Shown here: positions 18,589-28,028 of the stretch, piece by piece | Layout: each line of letters starts with the position of its first letter | How positions within the stretch are numbered: the stretch's first letter is position 1 | Source: Planococcus shixiaomingii | GTDB lineage: Bacteria > Bacillota > Bacilli > Bacillales_A > Planococcaceae | Reading direction: 5' to 3' | NCBI RefSeq assembly: GCF_030413615.1 | Contig: NZ_CP129236.1 | Location: forward strand, 2,898,001 to 2,962,000 | Length of the DNA: 64,000 nucleotides | Position numbers and translations under genes: made by a program | Notes under the pieces: generated by a model | Seen by the model: the letters and a program-made list of their open reading frames with translations, nothing else | Databases searched by the model: none | Told to the model about the DNA's origin: nothing

Positions 18589-18635
18589 ACTCAAAAGCCG
18601 TCCGCAAATAACAACTGCGGACGGCTTTTGAGTTT
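18587..18635. terminator. bidirectional intrinsic terminator
   Basis: A near-perfect 19-bp stem (AACTCAAAAGCCGTCCGCA with TGCGGACGGCTTTTGAGTT) lies between convergent genes, with an A-rich left and T-rich right flank. It can serve both the unknown membrane protein gene and the YciI-like gene. Confidence 0.9.
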
Positions 18636-18636
18636 A

Positions 18637-18924
18637 TTAACTTCCTGTCCAGACTGCATCCCATTCATGGATTTCATAGCGTCTGGCTCCATTTTCAATA
18701 TAAGGATCTTGCTTCACCATCGCCTCGCATTCCTCATAAGAGGCTGCCATGTATATGACAAGCCCTCCTGACCCGTCAACAAACCTTCCATTGCCGTAAA
18801 CTTGTCCTGAGCCTCTCAGCGCCATTAAAAACTTTAAGTGCTCCTCCCTAAACTGCTGGCTCTTTTTCGCATCTAGCATCGGCAATAGGACGGCATAAAA
18901 CTTTTTAATGTCAATCTGTGCCAT
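18637..18924 (-). CDS. YciI-family protein
   Basis: A 95-residue protein with the dimeric ferredoxin-like YciI fold. FYAVLLPMLDAKK opens the domain; REEHLKFL near residue 26 carries the conserved His; GSGGLVIYMAASYEECEAMVKQDPYIENG follows around 50-80. YciI proteins are thought to be small-molecule enzymes or binding proteins; the function here is unknown. Its ATG directly adjoins the stop of the threonine-aldolase-like gene upstream, so the two are cotranscribed. Confidence 0.85.
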   Translation of the reverse strand: MAQIDIKKFYAVLLPMLDAKKSQQFREEHLKFLMALRGSGQVYGNGRFVDGSGGLVIYMAASYEECEAMVKQDPYIENGARRYEIHEWDAVWTGS

Positions 18925-20028
18925 TCAACTGTCCTCTTCCAGTTGTTTCATTTTTTCGTCAAGCAACCGGAAAGCTGTTTTAATTTGCTTTTCCGGTATA
19001 TTCCGATACAAATCACCCATACTAACTTCATATGAGCATGTTGTGTCGTCCACTTCTTTCAAATAGCTCGCAATGCCAATTCCTGTTTGCTGCTGAATGT
19101 CTGAAAGAAGTTCAGCGACTTGTGCTTTTGGTTGATGAAAATGGACATGAAACATATTTGAAACAGGTTTGGGCGGCAACGTATTAACTCCGCGGCAGGC
19201 ATTGAACAAGATGGCGAGTTCTTGCGCATCCTCATAATACTCGCCCATTCGATCCGCACGCTGTTCATAATAATAATCCGCGGTGACAATATACGGATAG
19301 AGGCTCATCAAATCACCGCCGTATCGCCGCTTCCAAATCTTCGCCTTTTCGATAAACTCAGAATCCCCTGCAAGGATGGCGCCAGAAATTCCGCCGATGC
19401 CTTTGTAAACCGAGAGATAGATACTGTCAAAAAGGGCACAAACTTCTTCAGCAGATTTGTTGTAATACGGCAGTACTTCTAATAACCGTGCCCCATCCAA
19501 ATGCAATTTGATGCCTTTGCTTCGGCAATGTGCTGATATTTTTTCAAGTGTTTCAAAGCTTGGGAGCTGTCCGCCGATTTCTCGTTGAGGCAATTCCAAC
19601 AACAAACAAGCAATCTCCTCTTTCAATCCTGTTAGATCCTCTAGTTGAATAACTCGATCTTTGTCCGCCAATAATACCGATTGGATATTATGAAGCTCTT
19701 TCAACCCGTCTTCTTCATGGATCTCTAAATGGGACAGAGGATGATAAGCTACTTTTTTCAGCGCTTTTTCATCACACCATAACCGTAAAGCAATCTGTTG
19801 GGCCATCGTTCCGCTTGGAAAAAAGACCGCTGTATCTTTTCCGGTCAATAATGCCATTTTTGCTTGAAAATCTTCAATGACTTTTCCTGATCCATATCGG
19901 TCGCTTTCAAGGTGCTCATCGACATTTTCAAAAGCTTCTTTTAATACAGATGCATTCCGTTTGCCATGGCCAACTAATTGATAGTCAGTTTGATTAAAAG
20001 TTTCTGTTAAACGACTTGTCTCACTCAC
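18925..20028 (-). CDS. low-specificity L-threonine aldolase family PLP enzyme
   Basis: A beta-eliminating-lyase/threonine aldolase family protein of 367 residues. These enzymes split L-threonine or related beta-hydroxy amino acids to glycine and an aldehyde. The pattern RYGSGKVIEDFQAKMALLTGKDTAVFFPSGTMAQQIAL runs from about residue 44, HLDGARLLEV near 185 supplies the Asp for PLP, and SVYKGIGGISGAIL near 213 holds the PLP Lys. The start is a GTG with GGTGGGG five bases upstream. The gene sits with yciI between the two exopolysaccharide units and has no obvious link to them. Confidence 0.88.
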   Translation of the reverse strand: MSETSRLTETFNQTDYQLVGHGKRNASVLKEAFENVDEHLESDRYGSGKVIEDFQAKMALLTGKDTAVFFPSGTMAQQIALRLWCDEKALKKVAYHPLSHLEIHEEDGLKELHNIQSVLLADKDRVIQLEDLTGLKEEIACLLLELPQREIGGQLPSFETLEKISAHCRSKGIKLHLDGARLLEVLPYYNKSAEEVCALFDSIYLSVYKGIGGISGAILAGDSEFIEKAKIWKRRYGGDLMSLYPYIVTADYYYEQRADRMGEYYEDAQELAILFNACRGVNTLPPKPVSNMFHVHFHQPKAQVAELLSDIQQQTGIGIASYLKEVDDTTCSYEVSMGDLYRNIPEKQIKTAFRLLDEKMKQLEEDS

Positions 20029-20220
20029 ACTATCCCCACCTTTAATTCAGAATACTCGAAACACTTGATAACTATACCACTTTTCGACAAATTTCATGCC
20101 TTACTGGCGAAACCCTTATAAAAAGTTATTTTTGAACTTACTACTTATTCTCGCGATAATCATTGACTCTTTACTTAAAGCCTGATTGTTGAAAAAACAT
20201 TTAAATTGCCTTGCTTTTCA

Positions 20221-20275
20221 AAAATAAAAAATGGTACATTCAGTTAAAAATCTTAAAATCACTGAATATGCCATT
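20221..20275 (-). terminator. terminator of the large exopolysaccharide operon
   Basis: On the minus strand AATGGCATATTCAGT pairs with ACTGAATGTACCATT (15 bp, one mismatch, one G-T) around a 16-nt loop and is followed by TTTTATTTTTG. It lies about 60 bp past the GT4 gene. The rest of the gap up to the aldolase start at 20028 shows no gene. Confidence 0.8.
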
Positions 20276-20332
20276 AAGCAAACTATATTCAATTTTTGTT
20301 AATGCTTTTTATAAATTATGATGACTTAGCGG

Positions 20333-21517
20333 TTACGACGGCTTAACATCACTCAGTACGCCCACTTTCGATGCCAACAAAGTTTGGTAATATCTGTTCA
20401 TTTCATGCCAAATCTGTTCATTGCTAAAGTTCTCTTCTGCCCATTTTTTCCCGTTTAATGCCATTTGATTCCGCAATTCTGAATTAGAGACAAGAGAATT
20501 GATTTTTTCTGTGATATCTTTATTGCTAGTTACATCAACAAGGTAGCCAGTTTTTCCATCAATGATCGTGTCTTTTGCTCCTGTCACATTAGAAGCAATC
20601 ACAGGCAAGCCAGTAAGTGCGGCTTCTATAGAAACATTTCCAAACCCTTCACGCTTAGTTAGAAAAACAAAGATATTCATTAAGTAGTAAAAGGGAACGG
20701 GGTCCTTTTGGAATCCGGCATGAATAATGTTCGGATTTGATATAACTTCTTGTTTTACTTTCTCACTGACGGGATCTCCCTCTTCATAGTTTCCGATAAT
20801 AAGCAAACGCAAATTAGCATGTGCTTTTTGTAATTCCAAGAAGGCTTCCACCATTTCTTCTATTCCTTTGTCCTTAGTCATCCGTCCTACAAATCCTAAA
20901 ACAATATGCTTCTCCGTTAACCCATACTCTTTTCGCTTTTCTGCAATTCTCTCTTGAAGAACTTCTGTTTTTTGAAACCTTTCTAATTTAAAACCATTGC
21001 TGCTGCCTTTTCCAAGAATGACGACTTTGTTGTCCGGAGCAATTCCCAGCTCGACTACTCGTTGCTTCAAACTTGGCGAAACAGCCAGGACATGAGTAGC
21101 CGACGCTGCTGAAATTTTTTCCGCCGTCAAGAGAATTTGCCTTTTGATGCCGGTAGCCGTTTCCATCCGCAGTCCCCTTACTTTATAGATCCGGATAGGC
21201 ACTCCGCATATATAGGCCGCCAATGTTACAAGAAGACCAGCTTTTGGTGTCCCTGCAGTTACAATATCCGGCTTCTCTTTTCGCATGACTTTTATGCATT
21301 GCATTAATGACTTAAAGTCCTTCACTAAAGAGATTTCACGCTCCATATTAACTCGTAAGACAGATACCCCTTCCTCTTCTTCAAAATCTTTGGCCGGTTC
21401 TCCCTCAGAACTTATCACCTTGACTTCATAGCCTTGACTTTGCAAATAATTTAACTGGCCTCGCATTAAATTTAAACTTATTGAACTAGTCACGGCGTGG
21501 ATCACTTTGTTTCCCAT
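20333..21517 (-). CDS. family 4 glycosyltransferase
   Basis: A GT-B fold glycosyltransferase of 394 residues. It starts in the EpsD/CapJ-like way (KVIHAVTSSISLNLMRGQLNYLQSQGYEV), has IVTAGTPKAGLLVTLAAY near 86, and a GT4 C-terminal domain with GFVGRMTKDKGIEEMV near 206, NIFVFLTKREGFGNVSIEAALTGLPVIASN around 286-315 (the EX7E donor motif) and TGYLVDV near 330. It should add one sugar to the lipid-linked repeat unit in the cytoplasm. Last gene of the large operon. It is one of the very few sugar-adding enzymes in the cluster apart from the two priming transferases, so the repeat unit is probably small unless enzymes elsewhere contribute. Confidence 0.88.
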   Translation of the reverse strand: MGNKVIHAVTSSISLNLMRGQLNYLQSQGYEVKVISSEGEPAKDFEEEEGVSVLRVNMEREISLVKDFKSLMQCIKVMRKEKPDIVTAGTPKAGLLVTLAAYICGVPIRIYKVRGLRMETATGIKRQILLTAEKISAASATHVLAVSPSLKQRVVELGIAPDNKVVILGKGSSNGFKLERFQKTEVLQERIAEKRKEYGLTEKHIVLGFVGRMTKDKGIEEMVEAFLELQKAHANLRLLIIGNYEEGDPVSEKVKQEVISNPNIIHAGFQKDPVPFYYLMNIFVFLTKREGFGNVSIEAALTGLPVIASNVTGAKDTIIDGKTGYLVDVTSNKDITEKINSLVSNSELRNQMALNGKKWAEENFSNEQIWHEMNRYYQTLLASKVGVLSDVKPS

Positions 21518-21664
21518 TAAATCGCTCCTTTTTGTTAGCCATAGTTTTATATTCTGACGTTTCGAGTCAACTGATCGTTTTGGCTGGCATCGAATGCATT
21601 AGCAATTTTAAATGTTATTTTTAATCGAAAATTCCGTCTATTTTAGTTGTAGTATGACTAAAAC

Positions 21665-22720
21665 TTAATAACTTCGATATAGAGGGAAATATTCTTCATC
21701 TGAATCAGCGCTAAATTCTTTATCAGCTATAATTTCGTTATACAACGTATGATCGAATATATTTTTTCCGATATAAAAATCAAATAGGTTATTATTCGTA
21801 AAAGATGTTTTGTATTTAAAAAGGCTATCGTTTTCTTGGTAACCTCCTCCTAAATGCAAAAGCATGCTGCCTTCTTTTTTGGCCACTTCAACCATAAAAT
21901 CAAAAATTAAATTGTTTGGCTTGTAAGACAAGTATTCGGAGTCAGAAGCTCCTAAATGATAATGCGCAAATAATGGGGCGGTAAAAAGTATGACAGCTGA
22001 AATAATTTTTTCTCCATGGAAAACAAAAAGTAGATGTGACTTTGAAATTGGTGTATTTTTAAGTTGTTGTTCAATAAAATTTTTATTGAAATAGTAGTAG
22101 TTACTGGCATTTTTTCTATTCATAGTCTCTTTATACAACTTCCAAAACACCATGATATTTTCTGTATTTTTTTCTACTTCCCTACACTGCAATCCGTGCT
22201 TATGAGCCTTGCTAATGTTTCGCCTATTCATTTTCGAATAACTCTCTCTTATAATAGGCAACTCAAATTCCAAGTCCACTGCAGTAGTTTTACGAATGTA
22301 TTGCAATTCACAGTAGCTTTCCGAATATGAGACATTATTCAACAGAGGGTGAAACCTTATTACTTCTGTCACAATGCCAGTAGACTTGCAATAAGAATGA
22401 AAAATTGATTTAAATTCTTTTAAAATTTCTTTTTCTCCCATTATAAGTGGACCACCATATCCGTATGGAGTCGTAATATCGAATAGGGGCTTTTCCATCC
22501 TCGTTTCAATTTTTCTAATGATAATTGGGTAAATGACTGTTCCATATGCATTTTTATAATAGATTAACCTAGCAATGCCACCTTCTTGTTTTGCTGCAGC
22601 ACTGCAATATTCATAAGTATAATAAACATCGCTCTTTTCAAAACTGCTGACAACTTCATTCCATCGATTATTATCCCTGATTACTTCCATCTTTAATTGT
22701 TCCTCCACCATATTTAACAT
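21665..22720 (-). CDS. FemAB/GNAT-like transferase (copy 4)
   Basis: A 351-residue relative of the three FemAB-like proteins of the other unit. Shared landmarks are VYYTYEYCSAAAKQ near residue 32, ITTPYGYGGPLI near 80, RFHPLLNN near 126, SKMNRRNISKAHKHGL near 166 and LLHLGGGYQENDSLFKYKTSF near 298. The longer frame starts at 22744, but the ATG at 22720 has GGAGGTG just upstream. The N-terminal YYTYEYCSAA pattern is typical of stand-alone GNAT/FemAB-like proteins in polysaccharide clusters. It lies between the ATP-grasp gene and the GT4 gene, which suggests that the ATP-grasp product or an aminoacyl donor is its partner. Confidence 0.75.
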   Translation of the reverse strand: MLNMVEEQLKMEVIRDNNRWNEVVSSFEKSDVYYTYEYCSAAAKQEGGIARLIYYKNAYGTVIYPIIIRKIETRMEKPLFDITTPYGYGGPLIMGEKEILKEFKSIFHSYCKSTGIVTEVIRFHPLLNNVSYSESYCELQYIRKTTAVDLEFELPIIRESYSKMNRRNISKAHKHGLQCREVEKNTENIMVFWKLYKETMNRKNASNYYYFNKNFIEQQLKNTPISKSHLLFVFHGEKIISAVILFTAPLFAHYHLGASDSEYLSYKPNNLIFDFMVEVAKKEGSMLLHLGGGYQENDSLFKYKTSFTNNNLFDFYIGKNIFDHTLYNEIIADKEFSADSDEEYFPLYRSY

Positions 22721-22775
22721 TCGGCACCTCCATTCCCGACCCATATCTAATAATCCTTCAGAATTATTTTCGATT

Positions 22776-23729
22776 TCATACGATCATTATTTCATCATAT
22801 TTCATCATTACTTTTCCTTCTTCGTAGGAAAAGCCGGTATATGAATCATTCGGAGTTCCAGCGATATTATTGATGATATAGTCTGGGAAATTTACCCCGC
22901 ATTCATGCGCGTGTGGATATCCAGCTCCAAACCGCGGATTAACTTCAGAGATGTAAAATTTTTGTTCATATTGGAAGATATCGATATCAATTGGGCCTCT
23001 AAAGTCCATGTGCTTTACTAAGTTAATCACTAATTGCTCAATTTCTTCGTTATGAACCGAAATAGATTGATCTGTTTGTCCTGAACGCATTCTTAATTTT
23101 TCTTTGATAAATAAATTCACTAGTTCCCCAGTCCACATATCAATATAGGCATCTACACCAAACTCTTTATCTTTAAAATAAGGCTGAAAAACCATGTTTT
23201 CCGGGCAACCGATAAAATCTTTTTCCTGTTGAAGCAACGCAAAGCCAATACTCGTACTGCCGCTTACTGGTTTCATGATAAATGGGTAAGAAAATTCTTT
23301 ATTTGCAACCGCATTTAATGCCTCTTCTGCATCTTTATATGTAGGCACCGTAGGTATTCCTTTATCTATTAAAAAGTTGTAGAGAAAGAATTTATTTGCA
23401 CTCGTTTCAATTACAGCTTTTGATGAAATAAGAGGTGTTACTCCAATCTCATCAAATCTGCTTTTATTAGCAGCAATTAGCTCTAATTCAAAATCCATCG
23501 AAACTACAACTGCATCCACCTTTTGGTCTTTACAAATACGCAATATGTCCTCGATATAATGGATATCAGTCATTTCCGACACTATAAAAGATGCTTCAGC
23601 CACATGCATCGCTGGAGCATAAGTATTCATATCCGCAGCAAACACCGCGCCTCCTATTGGCTCCAATGCCTTTTTAAAGTACTGGATTGTTTTTACTCTG
23701 CGTCCAGCACATAAAATTAAAATATTCAT
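22776..23729 (-). CDS. ATP-grasp family ligase (carbamoyl-phosphate-synthase-like)
   Basis: A 317-residue ATP-grasp protein. The N-terminal pre-ATP-grasp domain (MNILILCAGRRVKTIQYF) is typical of the CarB-like group found in polysaccharide and secondary-metabolite clusters. The ATP-binding core has FSYPFIMKPVSGSTSIGFALL around 145-165, and the metal-binding FYISEVNPRFGAGYPHA near 265 with the E-x-N-P-R motif. Such enzymes activate a carboxylate as acyl phosphate and join it to an amine. In this operon it may build an amide on a uronic acid or make an amino-acid-type substituent. Substrates cannot be read. Confidence 0.82.
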   Translation of the reverse strand: MNILILCAGRRVKTIQYFKKALEPIGGAVFAADMNTYAPAMHVAEASFIVSEMTDIHYIEDILRICKDQKVDAVVVSMDFELELIAANKSRFDEIGVTPLISSKAVIETSANKFFLYNFLIDKGIPTVPTYKDAEEALNAVANKEFSYPFIMKPVSGSTSIGFALLQQEKDFIGCPENMVFQPYFKDKEFGVDAYIDMWTGELVNLFIKEKLRMRSGQTDQSISVHNEEIEQLVINLVKHMDFRGPIDIDIFQYEQKFYISEVNPRFGAGYPHAHECGVNFPDYIINNIAGTPNDSYTGFSYEEGKVMMKYDEIMIV

Positions 23730-23762
23730 TTTCTCATCTCATTTCTAGTATATGATGAAAAC

Positions 23763-24389
23763 TTACTGCGGTGGATTGCGATAAACTCCTTCTGCTTTGA
23801 TCACCCTATAGAAAGTTTGCAAAAGAATGTATAAGTCCAAACGAATACTTTTTCGTTTGATGTAGTCAATATCAATTTTAATTTTTTCATCCCAGGTTAG
23901 TTCATTGCGGCCGCTGATTTGCGCAAGACCTGTTACTCCTGGTTTGACTTCCAACCGTAATTTCTGATAATCGTTATAGTTATCGGTCTGAGACGCTAAA
24001 GTTGGCCTTGGACCGACAAATGACATATCGCCCAATAAGATATTCAGTATTTGAGGCAATTCATCAATACTGGTTTTACGCAAAATATTGCCTACTTTGG
24101 TGACACGGGCATCAGAAGGTAATACCGCTCTATCTTCGCTCTCTTTTTCTATGTCATGGTACATCGTTCGGAATTTATAAATAATAAAGTGCTTTCCTTT
24201 ATATCCCCCCCTTGTCTGCTTGAAAAAAATAGGACCTTTAGACTCCACCCTGATACAAATAGCTGTAATAAGGAAAATAGGCGTGAATAGAATTAATAAC
24301 AAGAAGGCAAAAGAGAATTCGATGAGGCGCATTAAACCCTTGGTGTACTTCATGTCATCCTTAGTTTTTGCCGCACTGTTCAGAATCAT
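23763..24389 (-). CDS. undecaprenyl-phosphate sugar phosphotransferase (second priming enzyme)
   Basis: A 208-residue PF02397 sugar transferase with a hydrophobic N-terminal hairpin (about residues 20-45), FFKQTRGGYKGK near 55, IIYKFRTMYHD near 68, KTSIDELPQILNILLGDMSFVGPRPT around 104-129 and KPGVTGLAQISGRNELTWDEK near 146. All catalytic motifs are intact. The frame is open to 24455, but the ATG at 24389 has AAGGAGG at good spacing and avoids a long overlap with the upstream dehydrogenase gene. With the enzyme at 15705-16325 the region has two full priming transferases, which could mean two repeat-unit types. Confidence 0.9.
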   Translation of the reverse strand: MILNSAAKTKDDMKYTKGLMRLIEFSFAFLLLILFTPIFLITAICIRVESKGPIFFKQTRGGYKGKHFIIYKFRTMYHDIEKESEDRAVLPSDARVTKVGNILRKTSIDELPQILNILLGDMSFVGPRPTLASQTDNYNDYQKLRLEVKPGVTGLAQISGRNELTWDEKIKIDIDYIKRKSIRLDLYILLQTFYRVIKAEGVYRNPPQ

Positions 24390-24402
24390 CCTTGTTGCCT
24401 CC

Positions 24403-25689
24403 TTACAATCTCCAGAGCTGAATTTTATTAGGTTTGTCTTTTGGATCCAGCACACTCTTAATATCGAAGACGATGCCTTCTTTATCAGTCAATAAGCGGT
24501 CAAACTGCTTCCATCCTGCTTTCTTGTATTTCTCATGTGGAACTGCAAGAATAACTGCAGAGGCAGTTAGCAATTCTTCTTCTGGAGTGATCGTCAAGCC
24601 GTATTGGCGTTCTGCATCTGCTGTGTCTGAGCAGGCATCTGCTATTTGCACGTCGATCCCATATTCCTGTAGTTCACGTACAACGTCTACTACTTTGGAA
24701 TTTCTTAAATCCGGAACATCTTCTTTAAATGTTAGGCCAAGAATTGTTACTCTTGTTCCTTGTACCGGTAAGTTATTTTGTATTAGCTTTTTCACAAGAG
24801 TCCTCGCAATATAACGGCCAATACCATCATTTATGCGCCTGCCTGCCAAAATGACTTCCGGATGGTGCCCTACAGCTTGCGCTTTATGCGTTAAGTAATA
24901 CGGATCTACACCAATGCAGTGCCCACCAACAAGACCAGGATAAAACTTCAGGAAATTCCATTTTGTTCCTGCAGTTTCTAAAACATCGGCTGTATCAATT
25001 TCCAAACGATTGCATATAAGAGCCAGTTCATTCATTAGGGCAATATTTACGTCGCGCTGGGTATTCTCAATAACTTTAGCTGCTTCTGCCACTCTAATGG
25101 ATTTCGCTTTAAAGACTCCGGCTTCGACCACGCTGCCATAAACTGAAGCGATAAAATCAAGTACAGCTTCGTTTTGGCCAGATACTACCTTTTTGATTTT
25201 AGTAAACGTATGCTTTTTATCGCCTGGGTTAATTCTCTCAGGTGAATAACCGACGAAAAACTCTTTGCCTGCTTCCATTCCTGAGAATTTTTCCAATACA
25301 GGAATACATTTTTCCTCGGTTGTTCCAGGGTACACGGTGGATTCAAAAACAACGACTGCCCCTTTTTTCATGTGTTTGCCTACTGTTTCACTGGCCTTCA
25401 GCAATGGAGTGAGATCCGGCTGATTAGAAGCATCAATCGGTGTTGGGACTGAGACAATAATGAAGCCTGCTTCCGCCAATTTTGCTGGATCGTCGGTGTA
25501 TTCAATTTGCGTTTTGCTTAATTCTTTTGAACCTACTTCGTTTGTGTAATCATTTCCTTCGAGTAATGTTTGAATTCTATTTTTATTAATATCAAAACCA
25601 ATAACACTGAATTTATTTCCAAAAGCTACTGCAACCGGTAATCCAACATATCCCAATCCGACAACTGCAATTTTCAAGTCCTTCAACAT
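24403..25689 (-). CDS. UDP-sugar 6-dehydrogenase (TviB/WbpA-like nucleotide sugar dehydrogenase)
   Basis: Oxidises C6 of a UDP-sugar to the uronic acid in two NAD-dependent steps. The 428-residue protein has the Rossmann motif GLGYVGLP at 11-18, YSPERINPGDKKH around 148-160, and GGHCIGVDPYYL with the catalytic Cys at residue 258. The wording GHCIGVDPYYLTHKAQ and the SPERINPG segment fit the UDP-N-acetylhexosamine dehydrogenase branch (TviB, WbpA, CapL) better than the UDP-glucose branch, so UDP-GlcNAcA or UDP-GalNAcA is the likely product. Its start overlaps the end of the polymerase-like gene by 7 bp. It works together with the epimerase two genes upstream. Confidence 0.9.
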   Translation of the reverse strand: MLKDLKIAVVGLGYVGLPVAVAFGNKFSVIGFDINKNRIQTLLEGNDYTNEVGSKELSKTQIEYTDDPAKLAEAGFIIVSVPTPIDASNQPDLTPLLKASETVGKHMKKGAVVVFESTVYPGTTEEKCIPVLEKFSGMEAGKEFFVGYSPERINPGDKKHTFTKIKKVVSGQNEAVLDFIASVYGSVVEAGVFKAKSIRVAEAAKVIENTQRDVNIALMNELALICNRLEIDTADVLETAGTKWNFLKFYPGLVGGHCIGVDPYYLTHKAQAVGHHPEVILAGRRINDGIGRYIARTLVKKLIQNNLPVQGTRVTILGLTFKEDVPDLRNSKVVDVVRELQEYGIDVQIADACSDTADAERQYGLTITPEEELLTASAVILAVPHEKYKKAGWKQFDRLLTDKEGIVFDIKSVLDPKDKPNKIQLWRL

Positions 25690-26993
25690 ATATCAACTTC
25701 CTCCTTGTTTTTCACATCTCGACGAACAGATTTCCTAAACAGCGACTTTCTCAGTAAAACTTCATTTTGGGCAATAGCAAACGTAATCAGGAACAATGGA
25801 AGCATTTTATTTCTATGCCGCATTGCCGTACCTGCATTTGAGGTTCCATAAGAGTAAATGAGTACGGTGATTATTAAAAAAGCAGAGATGATGATTTTGT
25901 TTCTAATTGACATATCGCTTTTAAATAACCCATACAGTGTTGCCCCTATTAAAAATAGATAGAATGACGAGTCAAACAAAAAACTTACCATATCCGATAA
26001 TCCACGCCAGTCCAGAGGAATTGGCGAAAATAAGAAATAGAACATTTTGAGCGGTGCTAATAAATAAGCAACCCATCCACTCAAGCCATAAAATTGGGTT
26101 AAGTACATCGATCCGCCTCTGCCTGTAATGCCCAGGTTAGATACTCCTTCTTCTTCCAGTGCGCTAAATTTTTCAAGAAACAATTCACTGTTTTGAAATA
26201 AGACTATAAACAGTACCGCAAAAAACATTAAATATAAAATCGTTGGCGATGATTTCCTGTTATTTCCTTCTTTTCTTTCGTCTTTAGAAAAGATAAAGGC
26301 AAGGATATAAACAATAACGAAACCAAGCATTCCCGAATGGAACACCATCGACAGTACAGCAAGAACAACCGCCAATAAAAAATGATTGAATTTTCTTTCA
26401 GACATCCAAACAAAGAAATAGAAAAGAGAAATTGTAATGAAATAAACGATGATCGACTCTCTCAGTAAGATGCTGGACATGAACATACTATTCGGCATAA
26501 AGGTAAATATCAGCAAAGCAATTAACGTAATCTTACGGTCAACTTTTAAGAAACTCAGAATTTTCAATAAGTAAATCGCTGAAAATACCCAAAATGCCAC
26601 ATTCAAAAATTGAGCAAATGGTCTTTGATCTCCTACAAAATAGTAGATAGCTGATAAGAATGGAACATATGCTGTTCTTCCTTCTGACAGTGGGAGTAAT
26701 CCATTTGCGATACTTACTGATGCTGAATGGAAGTATTCAGAATCGTCACCACTTGAAAAAACAGTAATACTTGGCACATACAAATCAACAAACAATATAA
26801 GAACACGAACTGCAAATCCGATAAATATAATGGCTAACATTTCTTTCTCAAGCACTTTAAACAAATACATGGAAACGGCAATAATGCTGAAGAGAAGAAG
26901 AACTACCCCAAAAGCTTCCTGATTGGGAATATAATCTTTTATCACAAAGGTGACTAACGCTTGCAAAAGGAAAAACAATAAAACGACGACCAT
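25683..26993 (-). CDS. polytopic membrane protein, candidate Wzy-type polysaccharide polymerase
   Basis: A 436-residue protein with about 11-12 hydrophobic segments. A short loop DDSEYFHSASVSIANG near residue 82 and a conserved-looking TFMPNSMFMSSILLRESIIVYFI around 163-185 resemble motifs of polytopic GT-C-like or Wzy-like proteins. It has no known signature that I can name. It is the only polytopic protein in the cluster besides the flippase, so by elimination it is the best candidate for the polymerase. The C-terminal tail is basic and cytoplasmic. ATG with GAGAGGTG upstream. Confidence 0.7.
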   Translation of the reverse strand: MVVVLLFFLLQALVTFVIKDYIPNQEAFGVVLLLFSIIAVSMYLFKVLEKEMLAIIFIGFAVRVLILFVDLYVPSITVFSSGDDSEYFHSASVSIANGLLPLSEGRTAYVPFLSAIYYFVGDQRPFAQFLNVAFWVFSAIYLLKILSFLKVDRKITLIALLIFTFMPNSMFMSSILLRESIIVYFITISLFYFFVWMSERKFNHFLLAVVLAVLSMVFHSGMLGFVIVYILAFIFSKDERKEGNNRKSSPTILYLMFFAVLFIVLFQNSELFLEKFSALEEEGVSNLGITGRGGSMYLTQFYGLSGWVAYLLAPLKMFYFLFSPIPLDWRGLSDMVSFLFDSSFYLFLIGATLYGLFKSDMSIRNKIIISAFLIITVLIYSYGTSNAGTAMRHRNKMLPLFLITFAIAQNEVLLRKSLFRKSVRRDVKNKEEVDIC

Positions 26994-27013
26994 CCGAGAG
27001 ACACCTCTCTTTT

Positions 27014-28018
27014 TTAAATTTTATAAAAATCGATATACCAATCGACAAACTTCTTAATACCATCACTTATAGGAGTCATTGCCTTAATACCAGTAACCTG
27101 AAAAAGATCATCAGAATCGGCATAAGAAACAGGGACGTCCCCCGGCTGCATCGGATATAGCTGTTTATTTGCTTTTTTACCAAGTTTTTCTTCTAGCAGG
27201 CTTATATATTCTTCTAAATTGACGAATTCATTGCCTCCAATGTTGTATAAGCGATAAGGTGCGTAACTGGCAGCAGGATCCGGCGAAATCCCAGACCAGG
27301 AGGAATCCGGCTCTGCGGGCTTATCAAGGAAGCTTACTATCGCTTCGACAACATCATCTATAAATGTATAGCCGCGAATCATTTTGCCGTAGTTGTATAA
27401 CTTGATCGGTTCACCTTCAAGAATCTGTTTTGTAAAGGTGAACAAAGCCATATCCGGCCTTCCCCACGGCCCATAAACTGTGAAGAACCTTAGGCCGGTT
27501 GTCGGCAATTTGTACAAGCTGCTATAAGTATGAGCTAATAGTTCATTCGCCTTCTTAGTTGCAGCATATACACTCAGCGGGTGGTCAACACTGTCATGAA
27601 CCGAAAACGGAACTTTGGTATTTGCGCCATAGACGGAACTTGAAGATGCGTAAATGAGGTGTTTCACTTTGTACAAAGAGCTGGTTTCTAAAATGTTTAA
27701 AAATCCCTGGACATTCGTTTTAATATAGATATGCGGATTTTCCAAAGAATTTCGTACTCCTGCTTGTGCAGCTAAGTGAATAACAAGATCTACTTCGTTA
27801 TTCATAAAAATGTGAGAAAGAACTTCCATATCTTCAATGTCGCCCTGGATAAAATTGAATTTTGGATGCTTTTGCAATTCTTGCAAACGCGCTTCTTTCA
27901 AAGTCACATCATAGTAAGCGTTCATATTATCAATCCCGATTACCGAAAAATCTTCGCTTAAAAGGCGCTTAGCTACATGAAATCCAATAAATCCTGACGA
28001 TCCAGTAACCAAAATCAC
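27014..28018 (-). CDS. NAD-dependent UDP-hexuronate 4-epimerase (CapI-like)
   Basis: An extended short-chain dehydrogenase/epimerase of 334 residues. It begins MILVTGSSGFIGFHVAKRLL, with the NAD motif TGxxGFIG, has NAYYDVTLKEARL typical of UDP-glucuronate 4-epimerases (CapI/LspL), the catalytic pair Y151 and K155 in YAATKKA, and GLRFFTVYGPWGRPDMALF after it. It should interconvert gluco and galacto forms of the UDP-uronic acid. The frame starts at a GTG at 28027, but GTG at 28018 has GAGGTGG five bases upstream and gives the normal N-terminus. It follows the flippase gene closely. Confidence 0.88.
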   Translation of the reverse strand: MILVTGSSGFIGFHVAKRLLSEDFSVIGIDNMNAYYDVTLKEARLQELQKHPKFNFIQGDIEDMEVLSHIFMNNEVDLVIHLAAQAGVRNSLENPHIYIKTNVQGFLNILETSSLYKVKHLIYASSSSVYGANTKVPFSVHDSVDHPLSVYAATKKANELLAHTYSSLYKLPTTGLRFFTVYGPWGRPDMALFTFTKQILEGEPIKLYNYGKMIRGYTFIDDVVEAIVSFLDKPAEPDSSWSGISPDPAASYAPYRLYNIGGNEFVNLEEYISLLEEKLGKKANKQLYPMQPGDVPVSYADSDDLFQVTGIKAMTPISDGIKKFVDWYIDFYKI

Positions 28019-28028
28019 ACTGTCCACC

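Noticed and set aside
18637..20028. YciI/threonine aldolase pair as part of the polysaccharide pathway
   Set aside because: They have their own terminator and start, and neither family has a known role in polysaccharide synthesis; they look like an unrelated pair between the two units.
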